Shown piece by piece: positions 43,390 through 52,143 of a stretch of DNA of 64,000 nucleotides. The DNA is taken from positions 124,001-188,000 of the forward strand of contig NZ_UFQC01000010.1 in the NCBI RefSeq assembly GCF_900496975.1. The letters run 5' to 3'. Numbering within the stretch: position 1 is the first letter of the stretch; every line of letters starts with the position of its first letter. Position numbers and translations under genes: made by a program. The stretch comes from Achromobacter veterisilvae. GTDB taxonomy: Bacteria > Pseudomonadota > Gammaproteobacteria > Burkholderiales > Burkholderiaceae_B. The notes beneath the pieces were generated by a model that was given only the letters and a program-made list of their open reading frames with translations, was not told where the DNA came from and did no database searches.

Positions 43390-45204
43390 CTATTGCAGGA
43401 TTTCGCCGGGACAAGGAATTTCCAGGTCCAACAGCATCTGGGCGTACGACTTGCCCAAGGGATCCGAGCGCAGGCTGGACGAACCGCCGCCGCCCAGCGC
43501 GCGCCGCAGCACGAAATTGACTGCCCCCGTCCCCGGAAGCTCGAAGCGCGACACGTCGCCCTGCACCAGATGGCTGAAGTACTCGCGCACCCGCTCGGCG
43601 GTCAGCTCGCGCAACAGCACGGGCCAATAGGCCTCGGAGCGCGCGATCACGCCGATGTTCGAATCGTCGCCCTTGTCGCCGCTGCGGGCATAGGCCAGCC
43701 TCGCCAGCGGCACCCGCAGGGCGCCGTCCGGGCTCGCCGGCGCCGACGCGCAAGCCTGCTGCGCCGCGGGCGGAAACGACGGGCCCTCCTCGCCGTTTTC
43801 CGGCACGATGACCTCGGCGTGGACGTCGCCGCAGTCGAGCCAGACCGGCACGCATTGCTTGGCGATGTAGAACGATCCCGTCTTGATGATGGCCTGGATA
43901 TCGGAACGGCCGCCGAAGTGGCTGCGCGTGCCCGGCCCCATCGACGTCCCGGCCGAAGCGGACTCCTTCTGCAGGAACTCCAGCCCCTTGCGCTCGGCAT
44001 GCGAGGCGGCGATGCGCAGGATCACCTCGCGGCTGTCGTTCTCGCGCGCGTTGCCGCCGTACATGGCTTCCGCCCCCAACAGCTCCACCACGGTGGACGT
44101 GTAGTCGGGCAGGCCGTTGAGCGCGAGCAGCTTGCGCGTGCGCCGCAGCAGCTCTTCCGCCGTGCGCAGGGCTTTTGCGCGCGCCCGTTGCCCGCGGATC
44201 GCCATCATGATGCCGATCTGATAGCCGGCGTGTCCTGTTGCGGTGATCTTGTAGCGCGTGGAAGGCGCCCGTCCGCGCGCGCCCTCCACCCGAACCCGGT
44301 CCGGCCCCGTCTCGCGGATGGAAACCTGCCGCAGGTCGCAGACCACGTCGGGAAGTTCGTACGCGGCGGGGTCGCCGATTTCGTACAGCAGTTGCTCGGC
44401 CACCGTGGCCCGGTTGACGAGACCGCCGGTTCCGGGGGGCTTGGTCAGGTCGAAACCGCCATCCGGGCCCAGCACCACTATCGGATAACCGATATTGGCC
44501 CAGTCCGGGACTGTCTCCCAGTCGGTGAAGAGCCCGCCGGTCGCCTGCGGACCGCACTCGATCAAGTGGCCGGCCAGGCTGGCCTGCGCCAATCTGTCGT
44601 AATCCGAAAACACCCAATCGAACTCGTGTATCGCCACGGCCAGCGCGCAGGCGCTGTCCACCGCGCGCCCCGTGATCACGATGTCCGCATCCAGCGCCAG
44701 CGCCTGGACGATGGGGTAGGCGCCCAGGTATGCGTTGGCCGACAACAAAGGCCCGAAGCCGTTCAGGTCCGGCAGGCGGCAGCCCTGCGCATCGGTGAAT
44801 TCGGCATGCAGTTCGGCCACGTCGTCGCCGGTGACGACGGCGATGCGAGGCGACAGGCCCTGTTCCCGGGCGAAGGCCAGAATGGCGTCGCGGCACGCTT
44901 GGGGATTCAGTCCGCCGGCATTCGACACCAGCCGCACGCCCCGCTCCAGCAGGGTTTTCAGATGCGGACGCAGCACGCTGACGAAGTCCGTCGCATATCC
45001 CAGCTCGGGGTTGCGCATGCGCGCCCGCTGCAGGATGGACATGGTCGTCTCGGCCAGATAGTCGAAGACGATGTAGTCCAGCTTCTCGGCCGTGAGCAGT
45101 TGCGGAATCGCAATCTGGGAGTCGCCCCAGAAACCCGAGGCGCATCCGACGTGCACGGTCTCTTTCGGCCGGCGCGCCCGGCTCTCGTCGTGGTTCGCGT
45201 TCAT
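43390..45204 (-). CDS. atuA: AtuA-family protein (DUF1446)
   Basis: 604 residues, the full length of Pseudomonas AtuA, an acyclic-terpene-utilisation protein of unclear catalytic role. The N-terminus VHVGCASGFWGDSQIAIPQL and the following LDYIVFDYLAETTMSILQRA are typical of DUF1446. The C-terminal roughly 100 residues form the small AtuA-like second domain (VPLARLAYARSGDKGDDSNI). It overlaps the biotin carboxylase gene by four bases (ATGA), so it is co-translated with the carboxylase, as in atu clusters. Function in the pathway is unknown even in the characterised system. Confidence 0.88.
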   Translation of the reverse strand: MNANHDESRARRPKETVHVGCASGFWGDSQIAIPQLLTAEKLDYIVFDYLAETTMSILQRARMRNPELGYATDFVSVLRPHLKTLLERGVRLVSNAGGLNPQACRDAILAFAREQGLSPRIAVVTGDDVAELHAEFTDAQGCRLPDLNGFGPLLSANAYLGAYPIVQALALDADIVITGRAVDSACALAVAIHEFDWVFSDYDRLAQASLAGHLIECGPQATGGLFTDWETVPDWANIGYPIVVLGPDGGFDLTKPPGTGGLVNRATVAEQLLYEIGDPAAYELPDVVCDLRQVSIRETGPDRVRVEGARGRAPSTRYKITATGHAGYQIGIMMAIRGQRARAKALRTAEELLRRTRKLLALNGLPDYTSTVVELLGAEAMYGGNARENDSREVILRIAASHAERKGLEFLQKESASAGTSMGPGTRSHFGGRSDIQAIIKTGSFYIAKQCVPVWLDCGDVHAEVIVPENGEEGPSFPPAAQQACASAPASPDGALRVPLARLAYARSGDKGDDSNIGVIARSEAYWPVLLRELTAERVREYFSHLVQGDVSRFELPGTGAVNFVLRRALGGGGSSSLRSDPLGKSYAQMLLDLEIPCPGEILQ

Positions 45205-47168
45205 TGCTGCACCTCCATCAAGGCCTTCCCCGTGCTGATCTGGTCTCCCGCGGCAACGGCCAGTTTTGCCACAATGCCCGCCGCGCCCGCGGTGATCGAC
45301 ATTTCCATCTTCATGGACTCCAGCACCAGTACGGTCTGCTGCGCCGTCACACTATCTCCATCGCGCACGTCGACGCTGATCACTCTTCCGCTCATCGGCG
45401 CCCGCAGCAGCCGGGCCTGGCCGGGCTGCTGGTCTTCACGCCCGGCGAAACGCGTGGCCCGCAGGAAGCGCCAGACGCTCGCGCCGTCCTGCACCCAGGC
45501 GATGCCCGTTCCTCCTTCCAGGGCCACGCGCAGGCGCCGGCGCAGGCCGCCCAGGACCAGCGCCATCTCGCCGTCGCGGCGATGAGCCGCGTCGATCCGG
45601 ATCTGCCGGCATTCGCCTTCGGCGACGTGCCCATCCCAGGCGCGCACCAGCAAGCCGCCATCGGCCTCCTGCGCGACGCGCAAAAGCCTGGGCTTCCCGT
45701 CGGAGGCATCGTCCAGCGCCACCTCGCCGGGCGCGGCGAGGCCTTGCGGGGCGCCCCCCGCGGGCCAGCCGGCCAGCGCCAGCGCCGCGGCGGCCAGCGC
45801 ATGCTCCGAAGGCTCCGCCCGCCAGTGCGCGGACGCCATGTCCTGCCCGGCCAGGAAGGTCGTCGTCACGCCGCCGTCGCGGAATTCTGGATGATCGATC
45901 GCCCGCGCCAGGAAATGCAGGTTGGAACGGACTCCCAGCAAACCGCCGGCCTCGCAGGCCCGCGCCAGCTTGCGGATGCACTCCTCCCGCGTTTCGCCCC
46001 ACGCCAGGTACTTGGCCAGCATCGAGTCATAGTGCGGCGTGATTTCCAGGCCGTCCTCCAGCGCGGTATCGACGCGCAGCCCGGGCGGTTCGATCCATCT
46101 GAGCACGGTGCCGACCTGCGGCACGAAGCCCGAGGCCGGGTCTTCCGCGCAGACGCGCAACTCCATCGCATGGCCGCGGCTGCGCACGTCCTCCTGCCGG
46201 AAGGCCAGCGGCTCGCCCTGGGCCACCCTCAGTTGCCACTGCACCAGGTCGATGCCGGTGACCAGCTCGGTCACGCCGTGCTCGACCTGCAGCCGCGTGT
46301 TCATCTCCATGAAATAGAAACCGCCCGCTTCGTCCAGCAGGAATTCCAGCGTGCCCGCCCCCACATAGCCTATCGCCTGGCACGCGCGCACCGCCACGGC
46401 GCCCATGCGCTCCCGCAGCGCCGGCGACACCGCGGGCGACGGGCTTTCCTCGACCAGCTTCTGGTAGCGCCTCTGCAGCGAGCAGTCCCGCTCTCCCAGG
46501 TGCAAGGCATTGCCATGCTCATCGCACAGCACCTGTATTTCGACATGGCGAGCCGCCAGGATGGCCTTCTCCAGGATCAACTCATCGGAACCGAAAGCCC
46601 CCAGCGCTTCGGAGCGGGCCAGCGGCAGCGCCTGCGCCAGCGCCGCGTCGTCCTGCGCCAGCCGCATGCCGCGTCCGCCGCCACCCGCGGCCGCCTTCAG
46701 CAATACCGGATAGCCGATGGCGCGAGCCCGCGCCGACAATTCCCGGTCGTCGGAGATGCCTTGCGCGCCGGGCACCGTCGGCACATCGGCGCGTTGCAGC
46801 GCCTCCTTGGCGCGGGCCTTGTTCCCCATCAGCGCGATGACTTCGGCCGGCGGCCCCACGAACGTCAGCCCGGCCTCCGCCACGGCGCGGGCGAACTCGG
46901 CATTCTCGGAAAGAAAGCCGTAGCCCGGATGCACCGCCTGCGCGCCGGTCAAAGCGCAGGCCCGCAGAATCGCGTCCACATTGCGGTAGCTCGCCTGCGC
47001 TGGCGCGGCGCCGATGCGCACCGCCATGTCGGCCTCCCGGACGTGACGGGACTCCGCGTCCGCGTCCGAGTACACCGCGACCGTGCGCAGGCCCAGGGCG
47101 CGCGCCGCCCGGATGACCCGCAGCGCGATCTCTCCCCGGTTGGCGACGAGCAAGGTATCGAATCTCAT
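45201..47168 (-). CDS. Biotin-dependent acyl-CoA carboxylase, alpha subunit (biotin carboxylase + BCCP)
   Basis: 655 residues. ATP-grasp biotin carboxylase domain about 1-450: FDTLLVANRGEIALRVIRAA, glycine-rich loop AAGGGGRGMRLAQ, and EMNTRLQVEHGVTE, in which the usual Pro of EHPVTE is Gly. A linker of about 120 residues follows, then the biotinyl domain with Lys620 in VLESMKMEMS. The single-chain BC-BCCP layout is that of geranyl-, methylcrotonyl- and propionyl-CoA carboxylases. Together with the beta subunit encoded upstream and with AtuA and an acyl-CoA dehydrogenase, it looks most like an Atu/Liu-type carboxylase; the true acyl-CoA is unknown. Confidence 0.9.
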   Translation of the reverse strand: MRFDTLLVANRGEIALRVIRAARALGLRTVAVYSDADAESRHVREADMAVRIGAAPAQASYRNVDAILRACALTGAQAVHPGYGFLSENAEFARAVAEAGLTFVGPPAEVIALMGNKARAKEALQRADVPTVPGAQGISDDRELSARARAIGYPVLLKAAAGGGGRGMRLAQDDAALAQALPLARSEALGAFGSDELILEKAILAARHVEIQVLCDEHGNALHLGERDCSLQRRYQKLVEESPSPAVSPALRERMGAVAVRACQAIGYVGAGTLEFLLDEAGGFYFMEMNTRLQVEHGVTELVTGIDLVQWQLRVAQGEPLAFRQEDVRSRGHAMELRVCAEDPASGFVPQVGTVLRWIEPPGLRVDTALEDGLEITPHYDSMLAKYLAWGETREECIRKLARACEAGGLLGVRSNLHFLARAIDHPEFRDGGVTTTFLAGQDMASAHWRAEPSEHALAAAALALAGWPAGGAPQGLAAPGEVALDDASDGKPRLLRVAQEADGGLLVRAWDGHVAEGECRQIRIDAAHRRDGEMALVLGGLRRRLRVALEGGTGIAWVQDGASVWRFLRATRFAGREDQQPGQARLLRAPMSGRVISVDVRDGDSVTAQQTVLVLESMKMEMSITAGAAGIVAKLAVAAGDQISTGKALMEVQQ

Positions 47169-47188
47169 CGTGTCCACCCCTCGCGGCG

Positions 47189-48358
47189 TCAGGCCGCACG
47201 CGCGGGCAGGATGCCCATGTGCTTGCAGATGATGGTGAGCATGATCTCGTCGGCGCCGCCGCCGATGGAGATCAGGCGCAGGTCGCGCCATGCGCGCGAC
47301 ACCGCGTTTTCCCACGTAAATCCCATGCCGCCCCAGTATTGCAGGCACGAGTCCGTGACCTCGCGGCACAGGCGCCCCGCTTTCAGCTTCGCCATGGACG
47401 CCAGCTCCGTCATGTCGCCGCCATCCATGTGCACCCGCGCCGCGCGGTACACCATGGCGCGCAGCATCTCGACCTCCGTCTTCAACTCCGCCAACCGGAA
47501 ATGCACGGCCTGGTTGTCGAGCAGCGGCTTGCCGAAGACCTGGCGCTGGCGCGTGTAGTCGATCGTGTCGTTGATCACATCGCCCAGGGCCGTCACGCGG
47601 CGGGTCGCGCCGCTCAGGCGCTCCTCCTGGAACTGGCGCATCTGGTAGGTGAAGCCCATGCCTTCTTCGCCGATGCGGTAGCGCTGCGGCACGCGGACTT
47701 CGTCAAAGAACACCTGCGCGGTATCGGAAGACCACATGCCCACCTTCTTGATCTTGCTCATCGTGACGCCGGGCACCGGCTTGCCGTTGTCCTGCTTCAG
47801 CGGCAGGCAGATCAGCGACTTGTTCCGGTGCGGCTTGTCGTCGCTGGTGTTGGCAAGCAGGCACATCCAATCGGCCTGCGTGGCGTTCGTTATCCACATC
47901 TTGGAACCGCTGATCACATAATCGTCGCCGTCCTTGCGGGCGGTCGTCTTCAGCGAAGCGACGTCGGAACCCGCCCCGGTTTCGGATACGCCCAGGCAGG
48001 CCACGTAGTCTCCGGCGATCGAAGGCCGCAGGAACTGTTCGCGCACCGAGTCGTTGCCGAAACGCGCCAGCGCCGGCGTGGCCATGTCGGTCTGCACCGC
48101 GATCGCCATGCCGACGCCGCCGGCCCGCACCGAACCGATCGCTTCGCAGAACGCGATTTCATAGGAATAGTCCAGGCCCATCCCGCCGAACTCGGTCGGC
48201 TTGTTCACTCCCAGGTAACCCGCCTTGCCAAGCTTCTTGAAGACTTCGTGGGCGGGGAAGATCTCCGCCTCCTCCCACTGGTCCAGATAAGGATTGATCT
48301 CTTTCTCGATCAACTGGCGTACGCCGTCCTGCAACGCGATGTGCTCGTGGGTAAACAT
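47189..48358 (-). CDS. Acyl-CoA dehydrogenase (AtuD/citronellyl-CoA-like)
   Basis: 389 residues, FAD enzyme that introduces an alpha-beta double bond into an acyl-CoA. Typical blocks: ACLGVSETGAGSDVASLKTT (FAD contact), YVISGSKMWITNATQADW and the C-terminal QYWGGMGFTWENAVSRAWRD followed by ISIGGGADEIML. The last motif has GGGADE where short-chain enzymes have EGTSE, as in the terpenoid/AtuD-type branch that takes its base from elsewhere. It lies between the two carboxylase subunit genes and would make the 2-enoyl-CoA that the carboxylase uses. Start preceded by GAGGAGATTCC. Confidence 0.89.
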   Translation of the reverse strand: MFTHEHIALQDGVRQLIEKEINPYLDQWEEAEIFPAHEVFKKLGKAGYLGVNKPTEFGGMGLDYSYEIAFCEAIGSVRAGGVGMAIAVQTDMATPALARFGNDSVREQFLRPSIAGDYVACLGVSETGAGSDVASLKTTARKDGDDYVISGSKMWITNATQADWMCLLANTSDDKPHRNKSLICLPLKQDNGKPVPGVTMSKIKKVGMWSSDTAQVFFDEVRVPQRYRIGEEGMGFTYQMRQFQEERLSGATRRVTALGDVINDTIDYTRQRQVFGKPLLDNQAVHFRLAELKTEVEMLRAMVYRAARVHMDGGDMTELASMAKLKAGRLCREVTDSCLQYWGGMGFTWENAVSRAWRDLRLISIGGGADEIMLTIICKHMGILPARAA

Positions 48359-48370
48359 GGAATCTCCTCG

Positions 48371-49987
48371 TTAGAATCTCGCGACGCCGAACTGGATCGG
48401 ATGAACGTCGCGCTTTGCCGACCGCGTGCAAGCGGCCAGCGCCACTCCCAGAACGTCCCGGGTGGCGCGCGGGTCGATCACGCCGTCGTCCAGCAGCAGG
48501 CTGCTGGTATGCACGGCGGAAGACTGCAATTCGAATGTCCGCACGATTTCCTGGCTCTCCGCTTCCAGCGCGGCGGAATCGGGCGCCGTGCCGGCGCGCC
48601 TGGCGCTGTTCTCGGCCACGCGCCGCATGGTCATGGCGGCTTGTTCGCCCCCCATCACGGCGGTCCTCGCGTTCGGCCACGAGAACAGGAAATCCGGCTT
48701 GAATGCGCGCCCGCACATGCCATAGTTGCCGGCGCCGAACGAGGCGCCGCAGAGAACGGTCAGGCGCGGCACGCCGGCATTGGACAAGGCCTGGATGAGC
48801 TTGGCGCCATGCTTGATCATGCCCGCCTCTTCATGCGCGCGGCCCACCACGAACCCCGTGATGTTCTGCAGGAATACGATGGGCCTGCCCAACTGCGAGC
48901 ACAGTTGTATGAATTGCGCGGCCTTGGTCGACCCAGCCGTATCGAGCGGACCGTTGTTGGTCAGCAGCCCTATCGGCGTGCCGTGCAGCGTCCCATACCC
49001 GCAGACCGTGGCCGCTCCGTAGTCGGGCTTGAACTCATGGAAATCGGATCCATCGATCAGCCGCGCGATCACTTCGCGCATATCCACAGGCACCCGGTAA
49101 TCGGCGGGCATGATGCCCAGCAGGTCCTGGACGTCATGCCGGGGCGGCGCGGCGGCGCGGACGTCCTCTTTCCCCGCCCACCCGAAGGCGCGCACGATGT
49201 CGCGCACCTGGAGAATGGCCTCGCGGTCGTTGTCGGCCACGTAATCGGCCAGGCCCGACACCGACGCATGCATCTCCGCTCCGCCCAGTTCTTCTTCCGT
49301 CGCGGTCTCTCCGGTGGCGGCCTGCAACAGCGCCGGGCCCGCCAGGAAGGCATGCGCCTGGTTGCGCACCATGACGACGTAATCGGACAACCCCGGCAGG
49401 TAGGCTCCGCCCGCGGTCGAGGAACCGTGCACCAGGGATACCACCGGAATCCCGGCGGCGGACAGTTTCGCCAGGTTGTAGAACATGCCGCCGCCATGGA
49501 CGAAGCGTTCGGCGCGGTACTTCTTCAGATTCCCGCCCGCGCTCTCGACCAACTGGATGAAAGGCAGCCGGTTGGCCAGCGCGATCTCCTGGCACCGCAT
49601 GACCTTCTGGGCCGTCATGGCCTGCATGGCGCCCGCGCTGATGCCGGCGTCGTTGATAACGATCATGCATTGCACGCCGCAGACCTCGCCGACGCCCGAA
49701 ACGATGGCTGCCCCCGGCACACTGGTGGCGGGATCCGGGTTCTCGATGCCGCAATAGCCCGCCAGCTTCATCAATTCCACAAAGGGGCTGCCGGGATCGA
49801 TCAGCGCCGCCAGCCGTTCCCGCGGCAGCAGCTTGCCGCGCTTGTGGAACGCGGGCGCGGCCTGCGCCGACCGGTCCACCGCCCGTTGCTCCAGTTGCGA
49901 CAGTTCCGACAGCAGCGTCAGCATCTGTTCGCGGTTGCGCTGATAGGCAGGGGATTGCCTGTCGAGGCGGGATTCCAGATCGGCCAT
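48371..49987 (-). CDS. Biotin-dependent acyl-CoA carboxylase, beta (carboxyltransferase) subunit
   Basis: 538 residues from ATG 49987 (AAGGTG upstream), the size of methylcrotonyl- and geranyl-CoA carboxylase beta subunits. Carboxyltransferase signatures: GGMFYNLAKLSAAGIPVVSL with VHGSSTAGGAYLPGLSDYVV, and GASFGAGNYGMCGRAFKPDF in the second half. It moves carboxyl from biotin to a gamma-methyl group of a 2-enoyl-CoA. It is the first gene of a five-gene operon (beta, dehydrogenase, alpha, AtuA, Bug). The specific substrate cannot be set by eye; a residue comparison at the acyl pocket would be needed. Confidence 0.9.
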   Translation of the reverse strand: MADLESRLDRQSPAYQRNREQMLTLLSELSQLEQRAVDRSAQAAPAFHKRGKLLPRERLAALIDPGSPFVELMKLAGYCGIENPDPATSVPGAAIVSGVGEVCGVQCMIVINDAGISAGAMQAMTAQKVMRCQEIALANRLPFIQLVESAGGNLKKYRAERFVHGGGMFYNLAKLSAAGIPVVSLVHGSSTAGGAYLPGLSDYVVMVRNQAHAFLAGPALLQAATGETATEEELGGAEMHASVSGLADYVADNDREAILQVRDIVRAFGWAGKEDVRAAAPPRHDVQDLLGIMPADYRVPVDMREVIARLIDGSDFHEFKPDYGAATVCGYGTLHGTPIGLLTNNGPLDTAGSTKAAQFIQLCSQLGRPIVFLQNITGFVVGRAHEEAGMIKHGAKLIQALSNAGVPRLTVLCGASFGAGNYGMCGRAFKPDFLFSWPNARTAVMGGEQAAMTMRRVAENSARRAGTAPDSAALEAESQEIVRTFELQSSAVHTSSLLLDDGVIDPRATRDVLGVALAACTRSAKRDVHPIQFGVARF

Positions 49988-50147
49988 GGTTGCAGACACC
50001 TTATGTCGAGTTCCGGGGAGCGCCGGGCGGACCGGCAGCGTGAGCCTATGATGGGCCACGCGGACAGCCCGCACAATCAAGAACTCGTCCGCCGACAGTT
50101 AAGAATTGCTTATGTGATGCGAGCCGAGCGCCACGCCAGGGCTGGCG

Positions 50148-50172
50148 AAAAAAAAACCGCCTTGCGCGGTTT
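50148..50172 (-). terminator. Intrinsic terminator of the IclR gene at 50233
   Basis: On the minus strand: AAACCGC-GCAAG-GCGGTTT hairpin running into a T-run of about nine. It lies 61 bp after the IclR stop and 161 bp before the start of the carboxylase operon, which is thus isolated from the regulator gene. Confidence 0.8.
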
Positions 50173-50232
50173 CTTGGAAGCCCGGACGGATGGCGGGCAG
50201 GGCACGACGAGCACGGTGGCTTTGTCAGAAAG

Positions 50233-51006
50233 CTAGCGCAACCCCACCATCGTCGCCCGCAATTGCGACGCCGTCTGCCGCAACGGCTGGAGAAACTCCG
50301 CCACCGCGGCCTCTTCCTGGTAGGTGCCGGCCGTCAGGCTGACGTTGACGGCCGCCACGATGGTGCCGTCTTGATCGCGCACCGGCACCGCCAGACCGGC
50401 GATGGAATCGTCCAGCTCGCTGTCCACCCAGGCATAGCCCTGCTCTCGCGCAAGCAGGATCGCCTCGCGCAACCGGTCCCGGTCCACAACCGTGGCGGCC
50501 GTCATCTTTTTCAGCCTGGCCGCTTGCAGATAGTTTTGCAGCGCGTCGTCTTCCAGGCCCGACAGCAAGACCCTGCCCATCGATACCGCATGCGCCGGCA
50601 GGCGGCTGCCCAGCGAAGGGCTCATGGGCAGGATGCGCTTGGTATGCAGGCGCTGCACGTAGACGATCTCTTCCTCGTCCAGCACCGAGACCGCGCAGGA
50701 CTGGCCTATGCGCGCGCCCAGTTCCTCGAGCGCCAGTTGCGACTGCCGCCAAAAGGGCAGCGTGTACAGATAGGACAGCCCCAGGCGCAGCACCTTGGGC
50801 GTGAGCCAGTAGTGCTTGCCGTCGCTTTTCACGAAAGCCAGTTCGACCAGCGTCATCAGGAAGCGGCGCACCGCGGTGCGCGGCAACTCCACGGCCGACG
50901 CAACGTCGGCCAGCGTCTGGCGCGCTTCGCCCTGCCCCATGGTTTCGATGATTTTGAGTCCGCGCGCAAAGGTGCGGACGAAGGATTCGCTTTCAGGCGT
51001 TGCCAT
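50233..51006 (-). CDS. IclR-family regulator (PcaR/PobR-like) of the MaoC-thiolase operon
   Basis: 257 residues from ATG 51006 (AGGAGCATCT upstream); an ATG at 51045 is in frame but lacks this. Winged helix-turn-helix at about 15-75 (FVRTFARGLKIIETMGQGEA, then VELPRTAVRRFLMTLVEL), effector domain 90-250 with ARIGQSCAVSVLDEEEIVYV and SRLPAHAVSMGRVLLS, as in the aromatic-acid responsive Pca/Pob regulators. It is divergent from the MaoC operon, with a strong palindromic operator between them, so it likely controls both itself and that operon. Confidence 0.88.
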   Translation of the reverse strand: MATPESESFVRTFARGLKIIETMGQGEARQTLADVASAVELPRTAVRRFLMTLVELAFVKSDGKHYWLTPKVLRLGLSYLYTLPFWRQSQLALEELGARIGQSCAVSVLDEEEIVYVQRLHTKRILPMSPSLGSRLPAHAVSMGRVLLSGLEDDALQNYLQAARLKKMTAATVVDRDRLREAILLAREQGYAWVDSELDDSIAGLAVPVRDQDGTIVAAVNVSLTAGTYQEEAAVAEFLQPLRQTASQLRATMVGLR

Positions 51007-51052
51007 AGATGCTCCTGCATACGTGCTTGACACGTCTGCATTCAACTCTCAG

Positions 51053-51110
51053 AATGACCGTATAGCGGATGAATATATCCGCCTAGCGGTCATTATAGAC
51101 AGAGTGACCG
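51053..51110. promoter_or_regulatory. Palindromic operator cluster between IclR and the MaoC operon
   Basis: A 42-bp imperfect palindrome centred at 51073/51074: AATGACCG and GCGGAT on the left, ATCCGC and CGGTCATT on the right, with only four unmatched positions in each arm. A third half-site TGACCG at 51105-51110 makes an inverted pair with CGGTCA at 51087-51092. IclR proteins commonly bind such doubled palindromes as tetramers. The promoter of the plus-strand operon should overlap it, 59 bp or more upstream of the first ATG. Confidence 0.7.
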
Positions 51111-51168
51111 TGCTGCGCAAGTCCGGGCCCGGCAATGCGCCTTCCCCACAACCCGCCCTGGAAAGGCC

Positions 51169-51642
51169 ATGACTCAAACCACATTCGAGACAGACTTCTG
51201 GAAAGACGCCGCCACGCGCAAGATCTGGGACGACATCGTCCCTGGCGAGCCTCGCAAGACGATTCCCTACACCCTGACGCTGGAAGCCATTCAAAAGTAT
51301 TGCCGCGTCGTCGGCGACATGCACCCCCTGTACTTCGACGAAGCCTATGCGCTGAAGTCCCCCTACAAGGGCCTGATCGCCCCGCCGGCCATCCACATCC
51401 TCCTGATGTTCTCCTGCACGCCTGCCGATGACTGGATGCGCAGCCCGGGCACGGTCAATGCCGGCCAATCCTGGAGCTACAACATCCCGGCGCGCCCGGG
51501 CGACGTCATCCGGCTGGAAGCCCGCGCGCTCGACAAGTTCATCCGCAAGGACCGCCTGTTCGTCGTGCACGACAACGTTTTCTTCAACCAGAACAACGAA
51601 GTGATCTGCTCCGGCCGCGGCTGGACTATCCGGCCCATGTAA
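51169..51642 (+). CDS. MaoC-like dehydratase, probable non-catalytic partner (Tyr replaces the active-site His)
   Basis: 157 residues, single hot-dog domain. The hydratase-2 motif reads GDMHPLYFDE (about 49-58): Asp50 is kept but the position of the catalytic His holds Tyr55, and the usual Asn is His52. Such a degenerate subunit is known from heteromeric MaoC hydratases in which only one partner is catalytic. It is the first gene behind the IclR operator and is followed 11 bp later by a MaoC protein with an intact motif, so the two probably form a heteromer. Confidence 0.85.
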   Translation: MTQTTFETDFWKDAATRKIWDDIVPGEPRKTIPYTLTLEAIQKYCRVVGDMHPLYFDEAYALKSPYKGLIAPPAIHILLMFSCTPADDWMRSPGTVNAGQSWSYNIPARPGDVIRLEARALDKFIRKDRLFVVHDNVFFNQNNEVICSGRGWTIRPM

Positions 51643-51653
51643 GGAGCACCAAG

Positions 51654-52088
51654 ATGACCCAAGCTTTCGACTCGCTCGCGATCGGCCAGAAAATCGAAGG
51701 GGCGCCCTTCTCGCCCACCCGCGAATCCATTCGCGCCTTCTGCGAAGCCTCGCTGGACTACAACCCCCTGCACCTGGACGACAACTACATGCAGGGCGAC
51801 TTCGGCCGCACCAACTTCGGCGGCATCATCATGCACGGCATGAACAACTTCGGCGTGATCACGCGCATGCTGACCGACTGGCTCTACGAGCGCGGCGGTG
51901 TGCAGCGCCGCCTGGAAACGCGCTGGAAATCGCCGGTCAAACCCGGCGACACCATCACCCCGCTGGCGGTGATCACGGCCACGCGCAAGACCGAGCAAAG
52001 CCGTTGGGCGACGCTGGACGTGCAAGTGCTCAACCAACGCGGCGAGACCGTGGCGTCAGGCGAAGCCATGGTGGAGTTCCCCCGCTGA
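51654..52088 (+). CDS. MaoC-like enoyl-CoA hydratase, catalytic partner
   Basis: 144 residues, single hot-dog domain. The hydratase-2 motif ASLDYNPLHLDD carries Asp35, Asn37 and His40, the complete catalytic set. The G of the usual SGD is Leu. AAGGAG precedes the ATG. It would hydrate a 2-enoyl-CoA to the 3-hydroxyacyl-CoA as the active half of a complex with the upstream MaoC protein. The next gene begins 55 bp downstream. Confidence 0.88.
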   Translation: MTQAFDSLAIGQKIEGAPFSPTRESIRAFCEASLDYNPLHLDDNYMQGDFGRTNFGGIIMHGMNNFGVITRMLTDWLYERGGVQRRLETRWKSPVKPGDTITPLAVITATRKTEQSRWATLDVQVLNQRGETVASGEAMVEFPR

Positions 52089-52143
52089 AGCCTCCGGTAT
52101 CCGCCGCGCGGATACCGGTTCAAAAAAAACCGAGGAGACAACA

